Source: Marinobacter halotolerans
GTDB lineage: Bacteria; Pseudomonadota; Gammaproteobacteria; Pseudomonadales; Oleiphilaceae
Direction of reading: 5' to 3'
Assembly: GCF_008795985.1 (NCBI RefSeq)
Contig: NZ_VMHP01000001.1
Coordinates: 1,612,001 to 1,676,000 of the forward strand
Length of the DNA stretch: 64,000 nucleotides
The notes under the pieces are model-generated. The model ran no database searches, was not told the origin of the DNA, and worked only from the letters and a program-made list of their open reading frames with translations. Within the stretch, counting starts at the first letter, position 1. Every line of letters starts with the position of its first letter. Shown in pieces: positions 29,341 to 39,523 of this stretch. A program made the position numbers and the translations under genes.

Positions 29341-31422
29341 CTACGCCGCGGTCGGCAGTACCGAAATATCCGCGACCCGCAGGAACAGGTTGCGCAGCAT
29401 GTTCAGCATCGCCAGCCGGTTGTTGCGGGTGGCGTCGTCTTCGGCCATGACCATGACGTCGTCAAAGAAGTTGTCCACCGGCTCCCGCAGGTTGGCCAGG
29501 GAGCTCAGGGCGGCGGCGTAGTCACCTTTCCCGAACAGCGGCAGTACCGTGTCTGCCTGCTGGCGGATCTGTTCCGCCAGTTTCTTTTCCGCCGGATCCT
29601 GCAGCAGGGAATCATCGATGGTTTCGCCGATATCGTCACCGCCCTGTTTGGTCAGGATATTCGATACGCGTTTGTTGGCACCGGCCAGGGCCAGGGCTTC
29701 CGGCAGTTGGCGGAAGGCTTCCACGGCTTTTACGCGGCGGTCGAAATCCAGCGGGCTGGTGGGCCGGCGGGCGTGTACGGCCAGGTAGACTTCGGCGTTG
29801 ATACCCTGCTCTTCGTAATGGGCACGGAAGCGTTCAAGCATATAGTCCACCACCGTTGAGGCGGTGTTCTGTTCGGTCAGCACCGTGAAGTTTTCTTCTG
29901 CCCACTCGCAGCAGGTCTGCAGATCCAGCGGTAGTTCCCGTTCAATGATGATTCGCAGCACCCCCAGGGACGCCCGGCGCAGGCCGAAAGGGTCGCGGGT
30001 GCCGGACGGCGGCTGGTTGATGCCGAACAGGCCCACCAGCGAATCCAGCCGGTCGGCAATGGCCACGGCACAGCCGGTCAGCGTCTGCGGCAGATCATCA
30101 CCGGCAAAGCGGGGCATGTATTGTTCGTTCAGGGCACTGGCGACGTCTTCGTTCTCGCCGTCGTTGGCAGCATAGTACTGGCCCATGATGCCCTGGAGGT
30201 CAGTGAATTCCAGTACCATTTCGGTGACCAGGTCGGTTTTGGCCAGCATCGCGGCACGCTCAGCCAGCATCGGGTCACTGCCAATGGCGTTGGCGATCTT
30301 ACCGGCCAGCGCCGCAACCCGTACCGATTTGTCGTGAATACTGCCCAGCTTCTCCTGGAACACGATGGGCTTGAGCTGGTCGATGCGATCTTCCAGACGG
30401 GTCTTGCGGTCCGTGTCGTAGAAGAAAGCGGCATCAGCGAGGCGCGGACGAATCACCTTCTCGTTGCCGGAGATCACCTGGCTCGGGTCTTTGCTTTCCA
30501 GGTTGGCCACGGTGATGAAGAGTGGGAGCATCTTGCCGTCGGCGGTCACCACGTGAAAATACTTCTGGTGCTCTTTCATGGAAGAGATCAGTGCTTCGGC
30601 GGGCACCTCCAGAAAACGTTCTTCAAACCGCCCCATCAGCGGCACCGGCCACTCGTTCAGGGCGGTGACTTCGTCCAGCAGGTCTTCGTCAATCACAGCT
30701 TCACCGCCGGCTTCCCGGGTAGCGATGGCGTTTACGCCTCTGCGGATCTGCTCGCGGCGTTCGGCGAAGTCAGCGATCACATACCCTTCCTGCTTCAGCA
30801 CCACTTCATAGTCACCGGGCGTGGGTACGATAAGGGACTTGGGGCAGTGGAAGCGATGGCCGCGGGTCTTGTTGCCCGGGGTCAGGCCCATGATGGGGGC
30901 GTCGATCACCTTGTTACCGAACAGCATGATGGCCCAGTGGACCGGGCGGACGAATTCTGTGCGGTGGGCACCCCAGCGCATGCGCTTGGGAATCGGCAGC
31001 GCCGCCAGGGACTGGTCCACCAGCTCGGGCAGCAGGTCGACGGTGGGGCGGCCTTTTTCGATGGTGCGATACACCACCCAAGCGCCCTTGTCGGTTTCCA
31101 GGGTATCGAGCTGGTCCGGAGTGACGCCAAGGGACGTCGCAAATCCGGTTAGCGCTCGGGTCGGGTTACCGGAGTCGTCGAAGGCGGCTTTTACCGCCGG
31201 GCCGCGCTTTTCAACCGGTTTGTCGGGCTGGGCATCGCCAAGGGCACGGACCCGGACCGCCAGGCGACGGGGGGCAGCGAAGGCCTCGACCTTGCCGAAT
31301 TCAATGCCGGCATCTTCCAGGCCTTTGGCAATGCCCTGGGTAAAGGCGTCAGAAAGCGGCTTGAGGGCCTTGGGGGGCAGTTCTTCGGTGCCCAGTTCGA
31401 CCAGAAAATCCTGTGTTGCCAT
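29341..31422 (-). CDS. glyS: Glycyl-tRNA synthetase beta subunit
   Basis: The 693-residue protein starts ATQDFLVELGTEELPPKALKPL, the conserved N-terminus of GlyS, and contains HRFHCPK and QVISGNEKVIRPRLADAAFF. With GlyQ it forms the alpha2beta2 synthetase that charges tRNA-Gly; the beta subunit binds tRNA. It lies two bases downstream of glyQ, so the two are coupled. The downstream hairpin at 29280-29313 probably ends the unit. Confidence 0.97.
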   Translation of the reverse strand: MATQDFLVELGTEELPPKALKPLSDAFTQGIAKGLEDAGIEFGKVEAFAAPRRLAVRVRALGDAQPDKPVEKRGPAVKAAFDDSGNPTRALTGFATSLGVTPDQLDTLETDKGAWVVYRTIEKGRPTVDLLPELVDQSLAALPIPKRMRWGAHRTEFVRPVHWAIMLFGNKVIDAPIMGLTPGNKTRGHRFHCPKSLIVPTPGDYEVVLKQEGYVIADFAERREQIRRGVNAIATREAGGEAVIDEDLLDEVTALNEWPVPLMGRFEERFLEVPAEALISSMKEHQKYFHVVTADGKMLPLFITVANLESKDPSQVISGNEKVIRPRLADAAFFYDTDRKTRLEDRIDQLKPIVFQEKLGSIHDKSVRVAALAGKIANAIGSDPMLAERAAMLAKTDLVTEMVLEFTDLQGIMGQYYAANDGENEDVASALNEQYMPRFAGDDLPQTLTGCAVAIADRLDSLVGLFGINQPPSGTRDPFGLRRASLGVLRIIIERELPLDLQTCCEWAEENFTVLTEQNTASTVVDYMLERFRAHYEEQGINAEVYLAVHARRPTSPLDFDRRVKAVEAFRQLPEALALAGANKRVSNILTKQGGDDIGETIDDSLLQDPAEKKLAEQIRQQADTVLPLFGKGDYAAALSSLANLREPVDNFFDDVMVMAEDDATRNNRLAMLNMLRNLFLRVADISVLPTAA

Positions 31423-31424
31423 GG

Positions 31425-32450
31425 TTATGCGTTCCCTTTTTCCTGCTGAGCCTTCTTCGCTTTCTTGCTTTTCTTGCCGTTGGCCTTGTCGTCAGCGGCT
31501 TGGCTGGCGGCGATCACTTCTTTACGAAGGGCGTCCGGCGCCAGCGGGAAGCCGAGCTTCAGGCGGCTGTCGAAATAGGCCTGAGCGACAGCGCGGGCCA
31601 GGGTGCGAACGCGAAGTATGAAACGCTGGCGTTCGGTCACCGAGATCGCGTGCCGGGCATCCAGCAGGTTGAAGGTGTGAGAAGCTTTGAGTACCTGCTC
31701 ATAGGCGGGCAGGGCCAGACCCGCGTCGATCAGTCGGGCGCTTTCCCGCTCGTGCACGTCGAAGCTGTGGAAGAGGAATTCGGTGTCGGCGTGTTCGAAG
31801 TTGTAGGTGGACTGTTCCACCTCGTTCTGATGGAACACGTCGCCGTAAGTGACCACGCCTTCCGGGCCCTCGGTCCACACCAGGTCGTACACGCTATCCA
31901 CGCCCTGCAGGTACATGGCGATACGCTCCAGGCCGTAGGTCAGCTCGCCGGTGACCGGGAAGCATTCCAGGCCGCCCACCTGCTGGAAGTAGGTGAACTG
32001 GGTGACTTCCATGCCGTTCAGCCAGATTTCCCAACCCAGACCCCAGGCGCCGAGCGTTGGCGACTCCCAGTTGTCTTCCACAAAGCGGATGTCGTGAACC
32101 AGCGGGTCCAGCCCCAGTGCCTTAAGGGAATCCAGATAGAGTTCCTGGATGTTGTCCGGCGAGGGTTTAAGTACTACCTGGAACTGATAGTAGTGTTGCA
32201 GACGGTTGGGGTTCTCGCCATAGCGGCCGTCGGTGGGGCGGCGGCTGGGCTGAACATAGGCCGCATTCCAGGTTTCCGGGCCGATGGAGCGCAGGAAGGT
32301 GGCCGGGTGAAAGGTACCGGCGCCTACTTCCATATCCAGCGGCTGAAGTACCACGCAGCCGTGCTGCGCCCAGAAATTCTGCAAGGCCAGGATCAGACCC
32401 TGGAAGGTCTTGATATCCGGCGTGTTATTGGAATGTCCCTTGTCTGTCAC
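31425..32450 (-). CDS. glyQ: Glycyl-tRNA synthetase alpha subunit
   Basis: GlyQ is the catalytic class II subunit. I place the start at GTG 32450, giving 341 residues. The longer frame from ATG 32534 would overlap a consensus -10 box, so it cannot be translated from that promoter. The conserved core runs from [18 protein letters not shown] through [21 protein letters not shown] to [22 protein letters not shown] lysine-rich C-terminal tail ([15 protein letters not shown]) extends beyond the E. coli length of about 303. It overlaps nothing and is followed immediately by glyS. Confidence 0.95.
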   Translation of the reverse strand: MTDKGHSNNTPDIKTFQGLILALQNFWAQHGCVVLQPLDMEVGAGTFHPATFLRSIGPETWNAAYVQPSRRPTDGRYGENPNRLQHYYQFQVVLKPSPDNIQELYLDSLKALGLDPLVHDIRFVEDNWESPTLGAWGLGWEIWLNGMEVTQFTYFQQVGGLECFPVTGELTYGLERIAMYLQGVDSVYDLVWTEGPEGVVTYGDVFHQNEVEQSTYNFEHADTEFLFHSFDVHERESARLIDAGLALPAYEQVLKASHTFNLLDARHAISVTERQRFILRVRTLARAVAQAYFDSRLKLGFPLAPDALRKEVIAASQAADDKANGKKSKKAKKAQQEKGNA

Positions 32451-32532
32451 AACGTTTGCCTGCTGGTTGATCTGTGTGTCGCGTCCGGGCCTGATAGTCG
32501 GCTTTGCAAAAGGACGCGCTGAAAAAAGGCGC

Positions 32533-32562
32533 ATTATACGCCTGCAAACCGCGTATTTCTAA
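32533..32562 (-). promoter_or_regulatory. Candidate glyQS promoter
   Basis: On the minus strand a perfect TATAAT lies at 32538-32533. An A/T-rich -35-like TTAGAA lies 18 bases upstream. It sits 83 bp before the chosen glyQ start. Confidence 0.5.
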
Positions 32563-32599
32563 GTGAGGTTCACAGGCGGGCGTTTCAATGGAGTGTCAA

Positions 32600-33973
32600 T
32601 CAGAAGAAGGTCAGCCCGACCTGGAAAAGTTTCTCCACATCCCGGATCCGGGTTTTGTCCACCAGGAAGAGCACCACGTGGTCGTCCGGCTGGATGCGCA
32701 GGTGGTCATGGGCGATCAGCACCTCGTTATGTCGAACGATCGCACCAATGGTGGTACCCTCCGGCAGGTTGATCTCGTCCAGTCGCTTGCCCACTACCTT
32801 GGATGAGCGGTGGTCGCCGTGGGCAATGGCTTCGATCGCCTCGGCAGCGCCGCGGCGTAGTGAGTGAACGTTTACTACATCGCCCCGGCGGACGTGGGTC
32901 AGCAGGCTGCCGATAGTGGTCTGCTGTGGGGAAATCGCCACGTCTATGTCACCGCCCTGGATCAGATCCACGTAATCCGGGTTGTTGATCAGGGTCAGCA
33001 CTTTGCGGGCGCCCAGACGCTTGGCCAGCAGCGAGGCCATGATGTTGGCCTCGTCGTCGTTGGTGACCGCGCAGAATACGTCGGTGTTCTCGATATTCTC
33101 TTCCAGCAGGATGTCCTTGTTGGCGGCATCCCCTTCCAGTACCACCGTCTTGCGAAGATTTTCAGAAAGCATCACGCAGCGGTCGTGGTCCCGTTCCAGC
33201 AGTTTCACCTGATAGCGGGATTCCAGGGTGCTGGCCAGTCGTTGGCCGATGTTGCCGCCGCCGCAGATAAAGATGCGTTTGTAGGGCTTTTCCAGGGGCT
33301 GGAGTTCGCTCATGACCGAGCGGATATGGTCGGTGCCTGCGATGAAAAAGACTTCGTCGCCGTCTTCGATCACGGTATCGCCCTGGGGCATGATTGGACG
33401 GTCCTTGCGGAAAATGGCCGCGACCCGGGTATCGATGCGGGGCATGTGGCTGCGCAGGTAAGACAGTTCGTGTCCCACGAGTGGCCCGCCCTTGGTGGCG
33501 CGGATGGCCACCAGTCGCACCAGGCCCTTGGAGAATTCCAGCACCTGCAGGGCACCGGGGTATTCAATCAGCCGGGTGATGTGCTTGGTGACCAGGTGCT
33601 CCGGGCTGATCAGCACGTCCACCGGAAAGCCGTTCTCACCAAAGAGTTCCTTGCGGGCCAGATAAGCGTTGGCGCGGACACGGCTGATCTTTGTGGGGGT
33701 CTTGAACATCACATTGGCGATCTGGCAGGCCACCATGTTCACTTCGTCACTGCTGGTGACGGCGATCAGCATATCCGCATCTTCCGCGCCGGCCTGGCGC
33801 AATACGGTGGGATAGGAGCCATGGCCCTGCACGGTGCGGATATCCAGCCGATCCTGAAGCTCTCTCAAACGGGTGCCATTGCTGTCGATGATGGTGATGT
33901 CGTTGGCTTCGTTGGCCAGGTTTTCAGCCAGTGTGCCACCGACCTGGCCGGCACCGAGAATCAGAATTTTCAT
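32600..33973 (-). CDS. trkA: Trk potassium uptake system NAD-binding protein TrkA
   Basis: TrkA is the peripheral regulatory subunit of the Trk/Ktr K+ transporter. The 457-residue protein is a tandem of two RCK_N/RCK_C units. The first Rossmann motif is [17 protein letters not shown] at residues 2-18, and the second is [14 protein letters not shown], near 235. It follows rsmB by 16 bp on the same strand, the common fmt-rsmB-trkA order. The membrane partner TrkH is not in this window. Confidence 0.97.
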   Translation of the reverse strand: MKILILGAGQVGGTLAENLANEANDITIIDSNGTRLRELQDRLDIRTVQGHGSYPTVLRQAGAEDADMLIAVTSSDEVNMVACQIANVMFKTPTKISRVRANAYLARKELFGENGFPVDVLISPEHLVTKHITRLIEYPGALQVLEFSKGLVRLVAIRATKGGPLVGHELSYLRSHMPRIDTRVAAIFRKDRPIMPQGDTVIEDGDEVFFIAGTDHIRSVMSELQPLEKPYKRIFICGGGNIGQRLASTLESRYQVKLLERDHDRCVMLSENLRKTVVLEGDAANKDILLEENIENTDVFCAVTNDDEANIMASLLAKRLGARKVLTLINNPDYVDLIQGGDIDVAISPQQTTIGSLLTHVRRGDVVNVHSLRRGAAEAIEAIAHGDHRSSKVVGKRLDEINLPEGTTIGAIVRHNEVLIAHDHLRIQPDDHVVLFLVDKTRIRDVEKLFQVGLTFF

Positions 33974-33989
33974 AGCTCAGCTTGCTCTC

Positions 33990-35285
33990 TCATTGCTCGG
34001 ATTTTTCGAGCACGGCATAAAAAAAGCCGTCGTGGCTTTGCGGAGTCGGCAACAACTGTCTTCCGGCCTCCGTATCCCTGCCCCAGGGCAGATCCGGCGC
34101 CAGCAATACCGCCTGGTCCGTCTGTTTGAGGAATCTGCGGATTATACGGTGATTCTCCTGCGGGAACACGGAACAGGTGGCGTAGACCAGTCTGCCACCG
34201 GGTCTTAACGTCTGCCACAGGGCGTTCAGCAGGCCCAGCTGGATGCCGGCCAGGGGCACGATATCCGACTCCCGCCGCAGCAGTTTGATATCTGGATGGC
34301 GACGGATCACGCCGGTGGCGCTGCAGGGCACGTCCAGCAGGATTCGGTCAAAAGCCTGGCCGTCCCACCAATCGTCGGTCTGTGCTGCATCCGCCTGTTG
34401 CACCGTGGCGGTCAGATCCAGGCGGGTCAGATTTTCCTCGATTCTGGGCAAACGGTCGGCGGATTCGTCAATGGCCACCACTTCCGACAGATCCTCGCAG
34501 GCTTCCAGGATGGCGCAGGTTTTGCCCCCGGGTGCGGCGCAGGCATCGAGTACCCGTTGCCCTGGTGCCAGATCCAACAGAGTGGTACACAGCTGGGCTG
34601 CCTCGTCCTGAACACTGACAGCGCCGTCCGCGAAATAGGGCAGTCGTTCCACCGGAACCGGGGTTTCCAGCTGCAGGCCGTGGGGCGCGAAAGGTGTGGG
34701 CCGGGCTTCAATGCCGGCGTCGCCGAGCAGGTCGAGATAGGCCTGGCGGGTAAAGCGCCGGGCATTCACCCGAAGGGTCATGGGGGCCTGCGTGTTGTTC
34801 GCCTCCAGGATGCTCTGCCAGTCGTCGGGCCAGTTATGGCGAAGTTTTTCCACCATCCAGGGTGGATGGGCAAACCGCAGGTAGTCGCTGGTTACCCCGG
34901 GCGGGCCTTCGCGCTCCGCAGCCCGCAGTATGGCGTTCACCAGGCCGGTCAGGTGGGGTTTGTCCAGGGCGCGACAGGCCTCGACGGTTTCGTTCAGCAC
35001 GGCGTAACTGGCCCGTTCGCTGTGACGAAGCTGGAACAGGGCCACCAGCATCAGGTGATGAATGACCCGGTCTGCGGGTTTGAGAGGTTTTTTCAGGCGT
35101 CCCTGCAATTCGCCATCAAGCTGATAGAACCAGCGGCAGGTGCCGAAACACTGGGCCTGGAGTGCCGGCCGATCGGTTTCCGGTAACCGGTTCAGCGCTG
35201 GCGGCAGGCACTGTGACAGGGATCTGCCCTGCTCTACCGCCAGCATGACCTGGGCAGCAACGGCCCGCATGGGCTGGCCCGGCAT
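33990..35285 (-). CDS. rsmB: 16S rRNA (cytosine-967-C5)-methyltransferase RsmB
   Basis: RsmB makes m5C967 in 16S rRNA with S-adenosylmethionine. The 431-residue protein has an N-terminal NusB-like helical domain (about 1-150) and a methyltransferase domain with VLDACAAPGGKTCAILE, LLDVPCSATGVIRRHPD (the catalytic PC motif) and VYATCSVFPQENHRII (second active-site Cys). The start ATG 35285 shares its base with the fmt stop (TGATG), with GGAG upstream inside fmt. trkA follows. Confidence 0.96.
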   Translation of the reverse strand: MPGQPMRAVAAQVMLAVEQGRSLSQCLPPALNRLPETDRPALQAQCFGTCRWFYQLDGELQGRLKKPLKPADRVIHHLMLVALFQLRHSERASYAVLNETVEACRALDKPHLTGLVNAILRAAEREGPPGVTSDYLRFAHPPWMVEKLRHNWPDDWQSILEANNTQAPMTLRVNARRFTRQAYLDLLGDAGIEARPTPFAPHGLQLETPVPVERLPYFADGAVSVQDEAAQLCTTLLDLAPGQRVLDACAAPGGKTCAILEACEDLSEVVAIDESADRLPRIEENLTRLDLTATVQQADAAQTDDWWDGQAFDRILLDVPCSATGVIRRHPDIKLLRRESDIVPLAGIQLGLLNALWQTLRPGGRLVYATCSVFPQENHRIIRRFLKQTDQAVLLAPDLPWGRDTEAGRQLLPTPQSHDGFFYAVLEKSEQ

Positions 35286-36220
35286 CAGTCCAGCTCCTGC
35301 CCGGGCATCAGAATGTCCTTGCCGCCGTTGATCAGATCATTGACGGATTGCGCGCGGGAGCCGGGCAGTTGCAACCGGGTGACTCGTAACACGTCCAGGC
35401 CGCAGGCTATGTCGATGCCCTCACGGCTGCGGGCGACCACCGTGCCGGGGTGGCGGTCGCTGGTGATATCAATGACCTCTGACTCATGAAGCCGGATACG
35501 CAGGTCGTCGGCATCGGTATAGGTGCCAGGCCAGGGGTTGAACGCGCGGATCTTCCGGTTGATGGCAGTGGCGTCCTCGGTCCAGTCGATCTGGCCCTCT
35601 TCCTTGCTCAGTTTGCTGGCATAGCAGGCCTGGGCGTCGTCCTGGGGCGTGGGGTGCAGGGTGCCTTCAATGATTCCCGCCAGGGCGTCGATGATCGCGT
35701 CGCCGCCCAGATCTGCCAGCCGGTCATGCAGGCTGCCGCCGGTGTCGGATTCGGTGATCGGTGTGGTCAGTTTCAGCAGCATGTCCCCGGTATCCAGCCC
35801 GGCGTCCATCTGCATGATGGTGATACCGGTCTGCCGGTCACCGGCGGCGATGGCCCGCTGGATAGGTGCTGCACCGCGCCAGCGTGGCAACAGCGACGCG
35901 TGGATGTTGAGGCAACCATGGCGCGGGATGTCCAGGATGGCCTGGGGCAGAATCAGGCCGTAGGCGGCCACGACCATCACATCGGCATTCAGGGCGGTAA
36001 GCTGTTCCCGGGCTTCTGGCGTTTTCAGGGTCTGGGGCTGGAAAACCGGAATGCCCGCGTCCAGGGCCACCTGCTTCACCGGGCTGGGCGTCAGTTTACG
36101 CCCCCGCCCGGACGGGCGGTCCGGCTGGGAATACACGCCCACCACTTCATGATCCGTCTGAAGAAGTGCTTCTAGGGCGGTTGCTGCGAAGTCCGGGGTG
36201 CCGGCAAAAACGAGTCGCAC
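35285..36220 (-). CDS. fmt: Methionyl-tRNA formyltransferase
   Basis: Fmt adds a formyl group to initiator Met-tRNA using 10-formyltetrahydrofolate. The 311-residue product starts RLVFAGTPDFAATALEAL, with GTG as start at 36220. It contains the formyltransferase signature SLLPRWRGAAPIQRAI and the IMQMDAGLDTGDML segment, plus the C-terminal OB-like domain. It is downstream of def, 84 bp away, with an attenuator-like hairpin in the gap, and is translationally coupled to rsmB. Confidence 0.97.
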   Translation of the reverse strand: MRLVFAGTPDFAATALEALLQTDHEVVGVYSQPDRPSGRGRKLTPSPVKQVALDAGIPVFQPQTLKTPEAREQLTALNADVMVVAAYGLILPQAILDIPRHGCLNIHASLLPRWRGAAPIQRAIAAGDRQTGITIMQMDAGLDTGDMLLKLTTPITESDTGGSLHDRLADLGGDAIIDALAGIIEGTLHPTPQDDAQACYASKLSKEEGQIDWTEDATAINRKIRAFNPWPGTYTDADDLRIRLHESEVIDITSDRHPGTVVARSREGIDIACGLDVLRVTRLQLPGSRAQSVNDLINGGKDILMPGQELD

Positions 36221-36249
36221 AGGGTTGATGTCTCGGGTTCGTTGAATAC

Positions 36250-36275
36250 GAAAAGACCGGGCGCAGGCCCGGTCT
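36250..36275 (-). terminator. Hairpin with T-tract between def and fmt
   Basis: A 9-bp perfect stem, AGACCGGGC (36254-36262) with a 4-base loop and GCCCGGTCT (36267-36275), is followed on the minus strand by TTTTCG. It could terminate or attenuate transcription from def into fmt. Confidence 0.6.
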
Positions 36276-36304
36276 CTGTCAGTTCTTGTGCTATAGCGTC
36301 GGGA

Positions 36305-36808
36305 TCACGCGCTTTTCTTGTGAAGCTTTTCCAGTTTCTTGCGGATCCGGGTGCGCTTCAGCGAGCTCAGGTAATCCACAAACAGCTTGCCGTTCAGATG
36401 ATCCATTTCGTGCTGGATACAGACTGCGAGCAAGCCACGGGCCTCGATTTCGAAAGGCTCACCGTTACGGTCAATCGCCCGGATCATGCAGTGCTCAACG
36501 CGCGAGACGTCCTCATAGAAACCAGGTACCGACAGGCAACCTTCCTGCATCTCTTCCAGGTCCCCGTCCAGAACCTCGATTTCGGGGTTGATAAACACCC
36601 GGGGCTCGCTCTTGTCTTCCGACAGGTCCATCACGATGATCTGCTTGTGCACGTTCACCTGACTTGCTGCCAGGCCGATACCGGGCGCATCGTACATGGT
36701 TTCAAACATGTCATCGATCAGTTTGCGGGTCTCGTCGGTGACCGTCTCCACCGGCTTGGCAATGGTTCGCAGCCGGGGATCGGGATATTCGAGAATCTCT
36801 AGTATCAT
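36305..36808 (-). CDS. def: Peptide deformylase
   Basis: Def removes the N-formyl group from nascent chains. The 167-residue protein has all three motifs: GIGLAASQV (motif 1, near 44-52), EGCLSVPG (motif 2, near 90), and [16 protein letters not shown] (motif 3, near 133), whose Cys and two His bind the metal. It is the first gene of the leftward def-fmt-rsmB-trkA unit and is divergent from the LysM gene. No strong Shine-Dalgarno is visible before ATG 36808. Confidence 0.97.
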   Translation of the reverse strand: MILEILEYPDPRLRTIAKPVETVTDETRKLIDDMFETMYDAPGIGLAASQVNVHKQIIVMDLSEDKSEPRVFINPEIEVLDGDLEEMQEGCLSVPGFYEDVSRVEHCMIRAIDRNGEPFEIEARGLLAVCIQHEMDHLNGKLFVDYLSSLKRTRIRKKLEKLHKKSA

Positions 36809-37180
36809 GGTTCGTACACTTCTGTTCTGTATGGCTGACTTTAACCGTTATGATTTGTAACGGTGTGAAGACCGTCTCCGAATTGCGACAGCGTACTGCG
36901 CTTTTTTGTTTCCCATGTCTATTATGATCGGGATGCGAGCGCGGAATTCAACGGACTAAACTGTTTATTCAGGTTATTATCCCTCAACTCGCTCATTGAG
37001 TACAAACTGATCAGTTGATAGTTAAAAACTTTCGGGCTGAAGATAGAATTTACTGGAAGAACAAAAGATAACATCACAATTTGCGAGAGTTCTTCTATAG
37101 TAGTGGTATCAATGCCACCTTAACGGCTGACTACCAAGAACAGAATCTGCGGATTCAGGCACGCGATCAAGGATTTAACA
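36809..37180. other. Divergent intergenic region between def and the LysM gene
   Basis: This 372-bp non-coding stretch must hold promoters for both divergent units. It is AT-rich compared with neighbouring genes, especially 36960-37110. Candidate elements are weak: TTGAGT, 17 bases, TAGTTA around 36996-37024 on the plus strand. A short open frame at 37081-37296 has no ribosome site, overlaps the LysM gene and is not credible. AAGGA lies just before the LysM ATG. Nothing else is recognisable. Confidence 0.5.
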
Positions 37181-38197
37181 ATGAGGAAACTGCTGTACGC
37201 TCTCGCAGCTGGCATGCTGCTGGCAACCTCCTGGGCCCACGCTGCCCCGGAACTGAGGTCCGATCATCCCGAGCGTTACACTGTCGTGAAGGGTGACACC
37301 CTATGGGATATTTCTGCCCGTTTTCTGAATAACCCGTGGTACTGGCCGGAAATCTGGCACGTTAATCCGCAGGTTGAAAACCCGCACCTCATCTATCCTG
37401 GTGATCGTCTGGCGCTGGTGTATATCGATGGCAAGCCACGGGTAACCAAAGTGGCCAGCTCGGATGTGGTCAAGCTGTCACCCAAGGTTCGTTCCGAGCC
37501 GATTGAAACCCCCATTCCCGCTATCCCGCTGGATGCCATCAACGGTTTCCTTTCCAATACCCGTATTGTGGATGCGGAAGAGTTGAACGGCGCGCCCTAC
37601 ATTCTGGAAGGTGAGGATGGTCGTATTATTACCGGCGCCGGTGACAAGGTGTACGCCCGGGGTGAAAAACCGGCAGACAGCGTGGGCGTTTTCCGCCGCA
37701 GCCGCGAATTCCGTGATCCCGTGACCGGCGAATTCCTCGGCCTCGAGGCCCGGAGTATCGGCCAGGGTGAGATCACCGCTGAAAACGGTGACATTCTTAC
37801 CATGATGCTCAAGGATTCCAACCAGGAAGTCCGGATCGGCGACCGCCTGCTGGTTGGCGAGGAACGTCGCATTACCACCAGCTTCGTGCCCAGCCCGCCG
37901 GATTCAGAGATCGAAGGCCAGATGATCTCGGTAGAGGGCGGTGTTACCCAGATCGGCCAGTTTGATGTTGTGGCGGTCAACCGTGGTGAGCGCGAAGGGC
38001 TTGAGCCCGGCGATGTCCTGGCGGTTCTGAAAGCCGGCAACATGGTTCGGGATCCGGTCACCGGTGAAACCATCGAGTTGCCTTCCGAGCGGTCCGGTCT
38101 GATGATGATCTTCCAGACCTACGACAAGATGAGCTACGGCCTGATTCTTCAGGCAACTCGCCCGCTGTCGGTTGGCGACAAGGTAACCAACCCCTGA
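37181..38197 (+). CDS. Exported LysM-domain protein
   Basis: The 338-residue protein has a signal peptide ending near Ala-His-Ala-Ala (about residue 22). It also has one LysM motif (YTVVKGDTLWDISARFLNNPWYWPEIW region, about 32-80) that should bind peptidoglycan, and a beta-rich C-terminal part with repeated DPVTGE-type segments. It is the common 'LysM peptidoglycan-binding domain protein' found upstream of dprA in pseudomonads and Marinobacter. Its catalytic role, if any, is unknown. AAGGA precedes ATG 37181. A strong terminator follows, separating it from dprA. Confidence 0.9.
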   Translation: MRKLLYALAAGMLLATSWAHAAPELRSDHPERYTVVKGDTLWDISARFLNNPWYWPEIWHVNPQVENPHLIYPGDRLALVYIDGKPRVTKVASSDVVKLSPKVRSEPIETPIPAIPLDAINGFLSNTRIVDAEELNGAPYILEGEDGRIITGAGDKVYARGEKPADSVGVFRRSREFRDPVTGEFLGLEARSIGQGEITAENGDILTMMLKDSNQEVRIGDRLLVGEERRITTSFVPSPPDSEIEGQMISVEGGVTQIGQFDVVAVNRGEREGLEPGDVLAVLKAGNMVRDPVTGETIELPSERSGLMMIFQTYDKMSYGLILQATRPLSVGDKVTNP

Positions 38198-38222
38198 TGC
38201 CTGAACCGGCATAGCACTGAAT

Positions 38223-38248
38223 AGAGCCGCTTTTGCGGCTCTTTTTTT
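38223..38248 (+). terminator. Rho-independent terminator after LysM gene
   Basis: AGAGCCGC (38223-38230), loop TTTT, GCGGCTCT (38235-38242), then six T. A strong intrinsic terminator 25 bp past the stop. Confidence 0.9.
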
Positions 38249-38319
38249 ATGTCATAATTCCGACTCGCTTGGCCAGGATGGCGGAGCGTCAGGTACCTTA
38301 CACACCAAGGATGGACATC

Positions 38320-39483
38320 ATGTCTTCATTACCCTCTGCTGATGCCGTGGCGGATGAGCCGCTTCTGCAATCAAATACCGGTTTCTGGATACTGCTCTCC
38401 TGCCTGCCGAAATTCAGAGCCCGCCGCCAGCAGGCGGTGCTGGAAAGTATGGGGGAGCTGGCAAAACTGGCCACCTGTAATGTCGCCACATTAACGGCCA
38501 TCGGTCTGCAGGCGGATACCGTGGCTGCCATCGAGGCCTGGCAGAAAGGGCGAGTGGACAATCCGGTGGTTGCCCGGGCGTTGGCCATTCATAAGGACTG
38601 CCAGCGCCACCAGATAGATATCCTGACCAGGGCCGATGAGGATTATCCGGACAGCCTCAAAAACATTCATGACGCTCCACTGGTACTTTATCTGAAGGGC
38701 GACCGTTCACTACTGGGAAGGCCCCAGGTGGGTATTGTGGGCAGCCGCAATGCCAGCCGCGCCGGTCTGGAGCATGCCCGATCCTTTGCCGCCGGGCTCG
38801 GGCCGCAAGGGTTGCTGGTGACTAGCGGTCTGGCCCTGGGCGTTGATGGGGCCGCACACGCCGGTGCACTGGATGCCGGCTTTCCCACCATTGCGGTGAT
38901 CGGCAACGGCATTGACCGGCCCTATCCGTACCGGCACCGGTCGCTGGCCGCCCGGGTGGTCAGTCATGGTCTGCTGGTGTCCGAGTACCCGCCGGGGACC
39001 GAAGCCCGCCCGGCCCATTTTCCCCAACGCAACCGGATTATCAGCGGGCTCAGCCGGGGTATCCTGGTGGTGGAAGCCGGGCTGAAGAGTGGGTCCCTGA
39101 TTACCGCCCGTCTGGCACTGGAGCAGGGCCGGGATGTGTTCGCCATTCCCGGCTCAATTCACAACCCGCTGGCCCGCGGCTGTCACGAGCTGATCCGGCA
39201 GGGCGCGGCACTGGTGGAATCCGTGGAGGACATCTGCAATGAATTCGAGAGCGGCTGGTCCTCCTGGAGACCGGAGCCGGCTGCCACCGGCGCTGGTGAA
39301 GGGCCCGCCCTCGACGCCCGGGAAATCGCGGTGCTGGATGCTTTAGGGTATGATCCTCAATCAACTGACGATCTGTGTGCAATCACCGGCTTAGCGCCGG
39401 ACCAGCTGATGCAGTCGCTTCTGTTACTTGAGCTTGAGGGCCTGGTTGATTCGGCCCCGGGCGGGTTTCAGAGAATTGCCTGA
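38320..39483 (+). CDS. dprA: DNA-processing protein DprA
   Basis: DprA loads RecA on incoming single-stranded DNA in natural transformation and is widely kept in bacteria. I choose ATG 38320 (AAGGA nine bases upstream), which gives 387 residues; the frame is open further upstream. Parts: an N-terminal SAM-like domain, the Rossmann core with VGIVGSRNASRAGLEHARSFA, LVTSGLALGVDGAAHAGAL, YPPGTEARPAHFPQRNRIISGLS, and a C-terminal winged helix (LDALGYDPQSTDDLC on). It heads the dprA-tsaC-hemF-aroE run. Confidence 0.95.
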   Translation: MSSLPSADAVADEPLLQSNTGFWILLSCLPKFRARRQQAVLESMGELAKLATCNVATLTAIGLQADTVAAIEAWQKGRVDNPVVARALAIHKDCQRHQIDILTRADEDYPDSLKNIHDAPLVLYLKGDRSLLGRPQVGIVGSRNASRAGLEHARSFAAGLGPQGLLVTSGLALGVDGAAHAGALDAGFPTIAVIGNGIDRPYPYRHRSLAARVVSHGLLVSEYPPGTEARPAHFPQRNRIISGLSRGILVVEAGLKSGSLITARLALEQGRDVFAIPGSIHNPLARGCHELIRQGAALVESVEDICNEFESGWSSWRPEPAATGAGEGPALDAREIAVLDALGYDPQSTDDLCAITGLAPDQLMQSLLLLELEGLVDSAPGGFQRIA

Positions 39484-39523
39484 TCAGCGTTGCCGCACAA
39501 GGAACCAAGCTGTCTGACCTGAT

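Noticed and set aside
30548..30558. CCACGTGAAAA in glyS as a parS half-site
   Set aside because: No symmetric left arm.
32451..32534. Longer glyQ from ATG 32534
   Set aside because: The ATG overlaps a perfect TATAAT, so it would not be on the transcript; homologues start later.
37081..37296. 71-codon frame upstream of the LysM gene
   Set aside because: Overlaps the LysM start in another frame and lacks a ribosome site.
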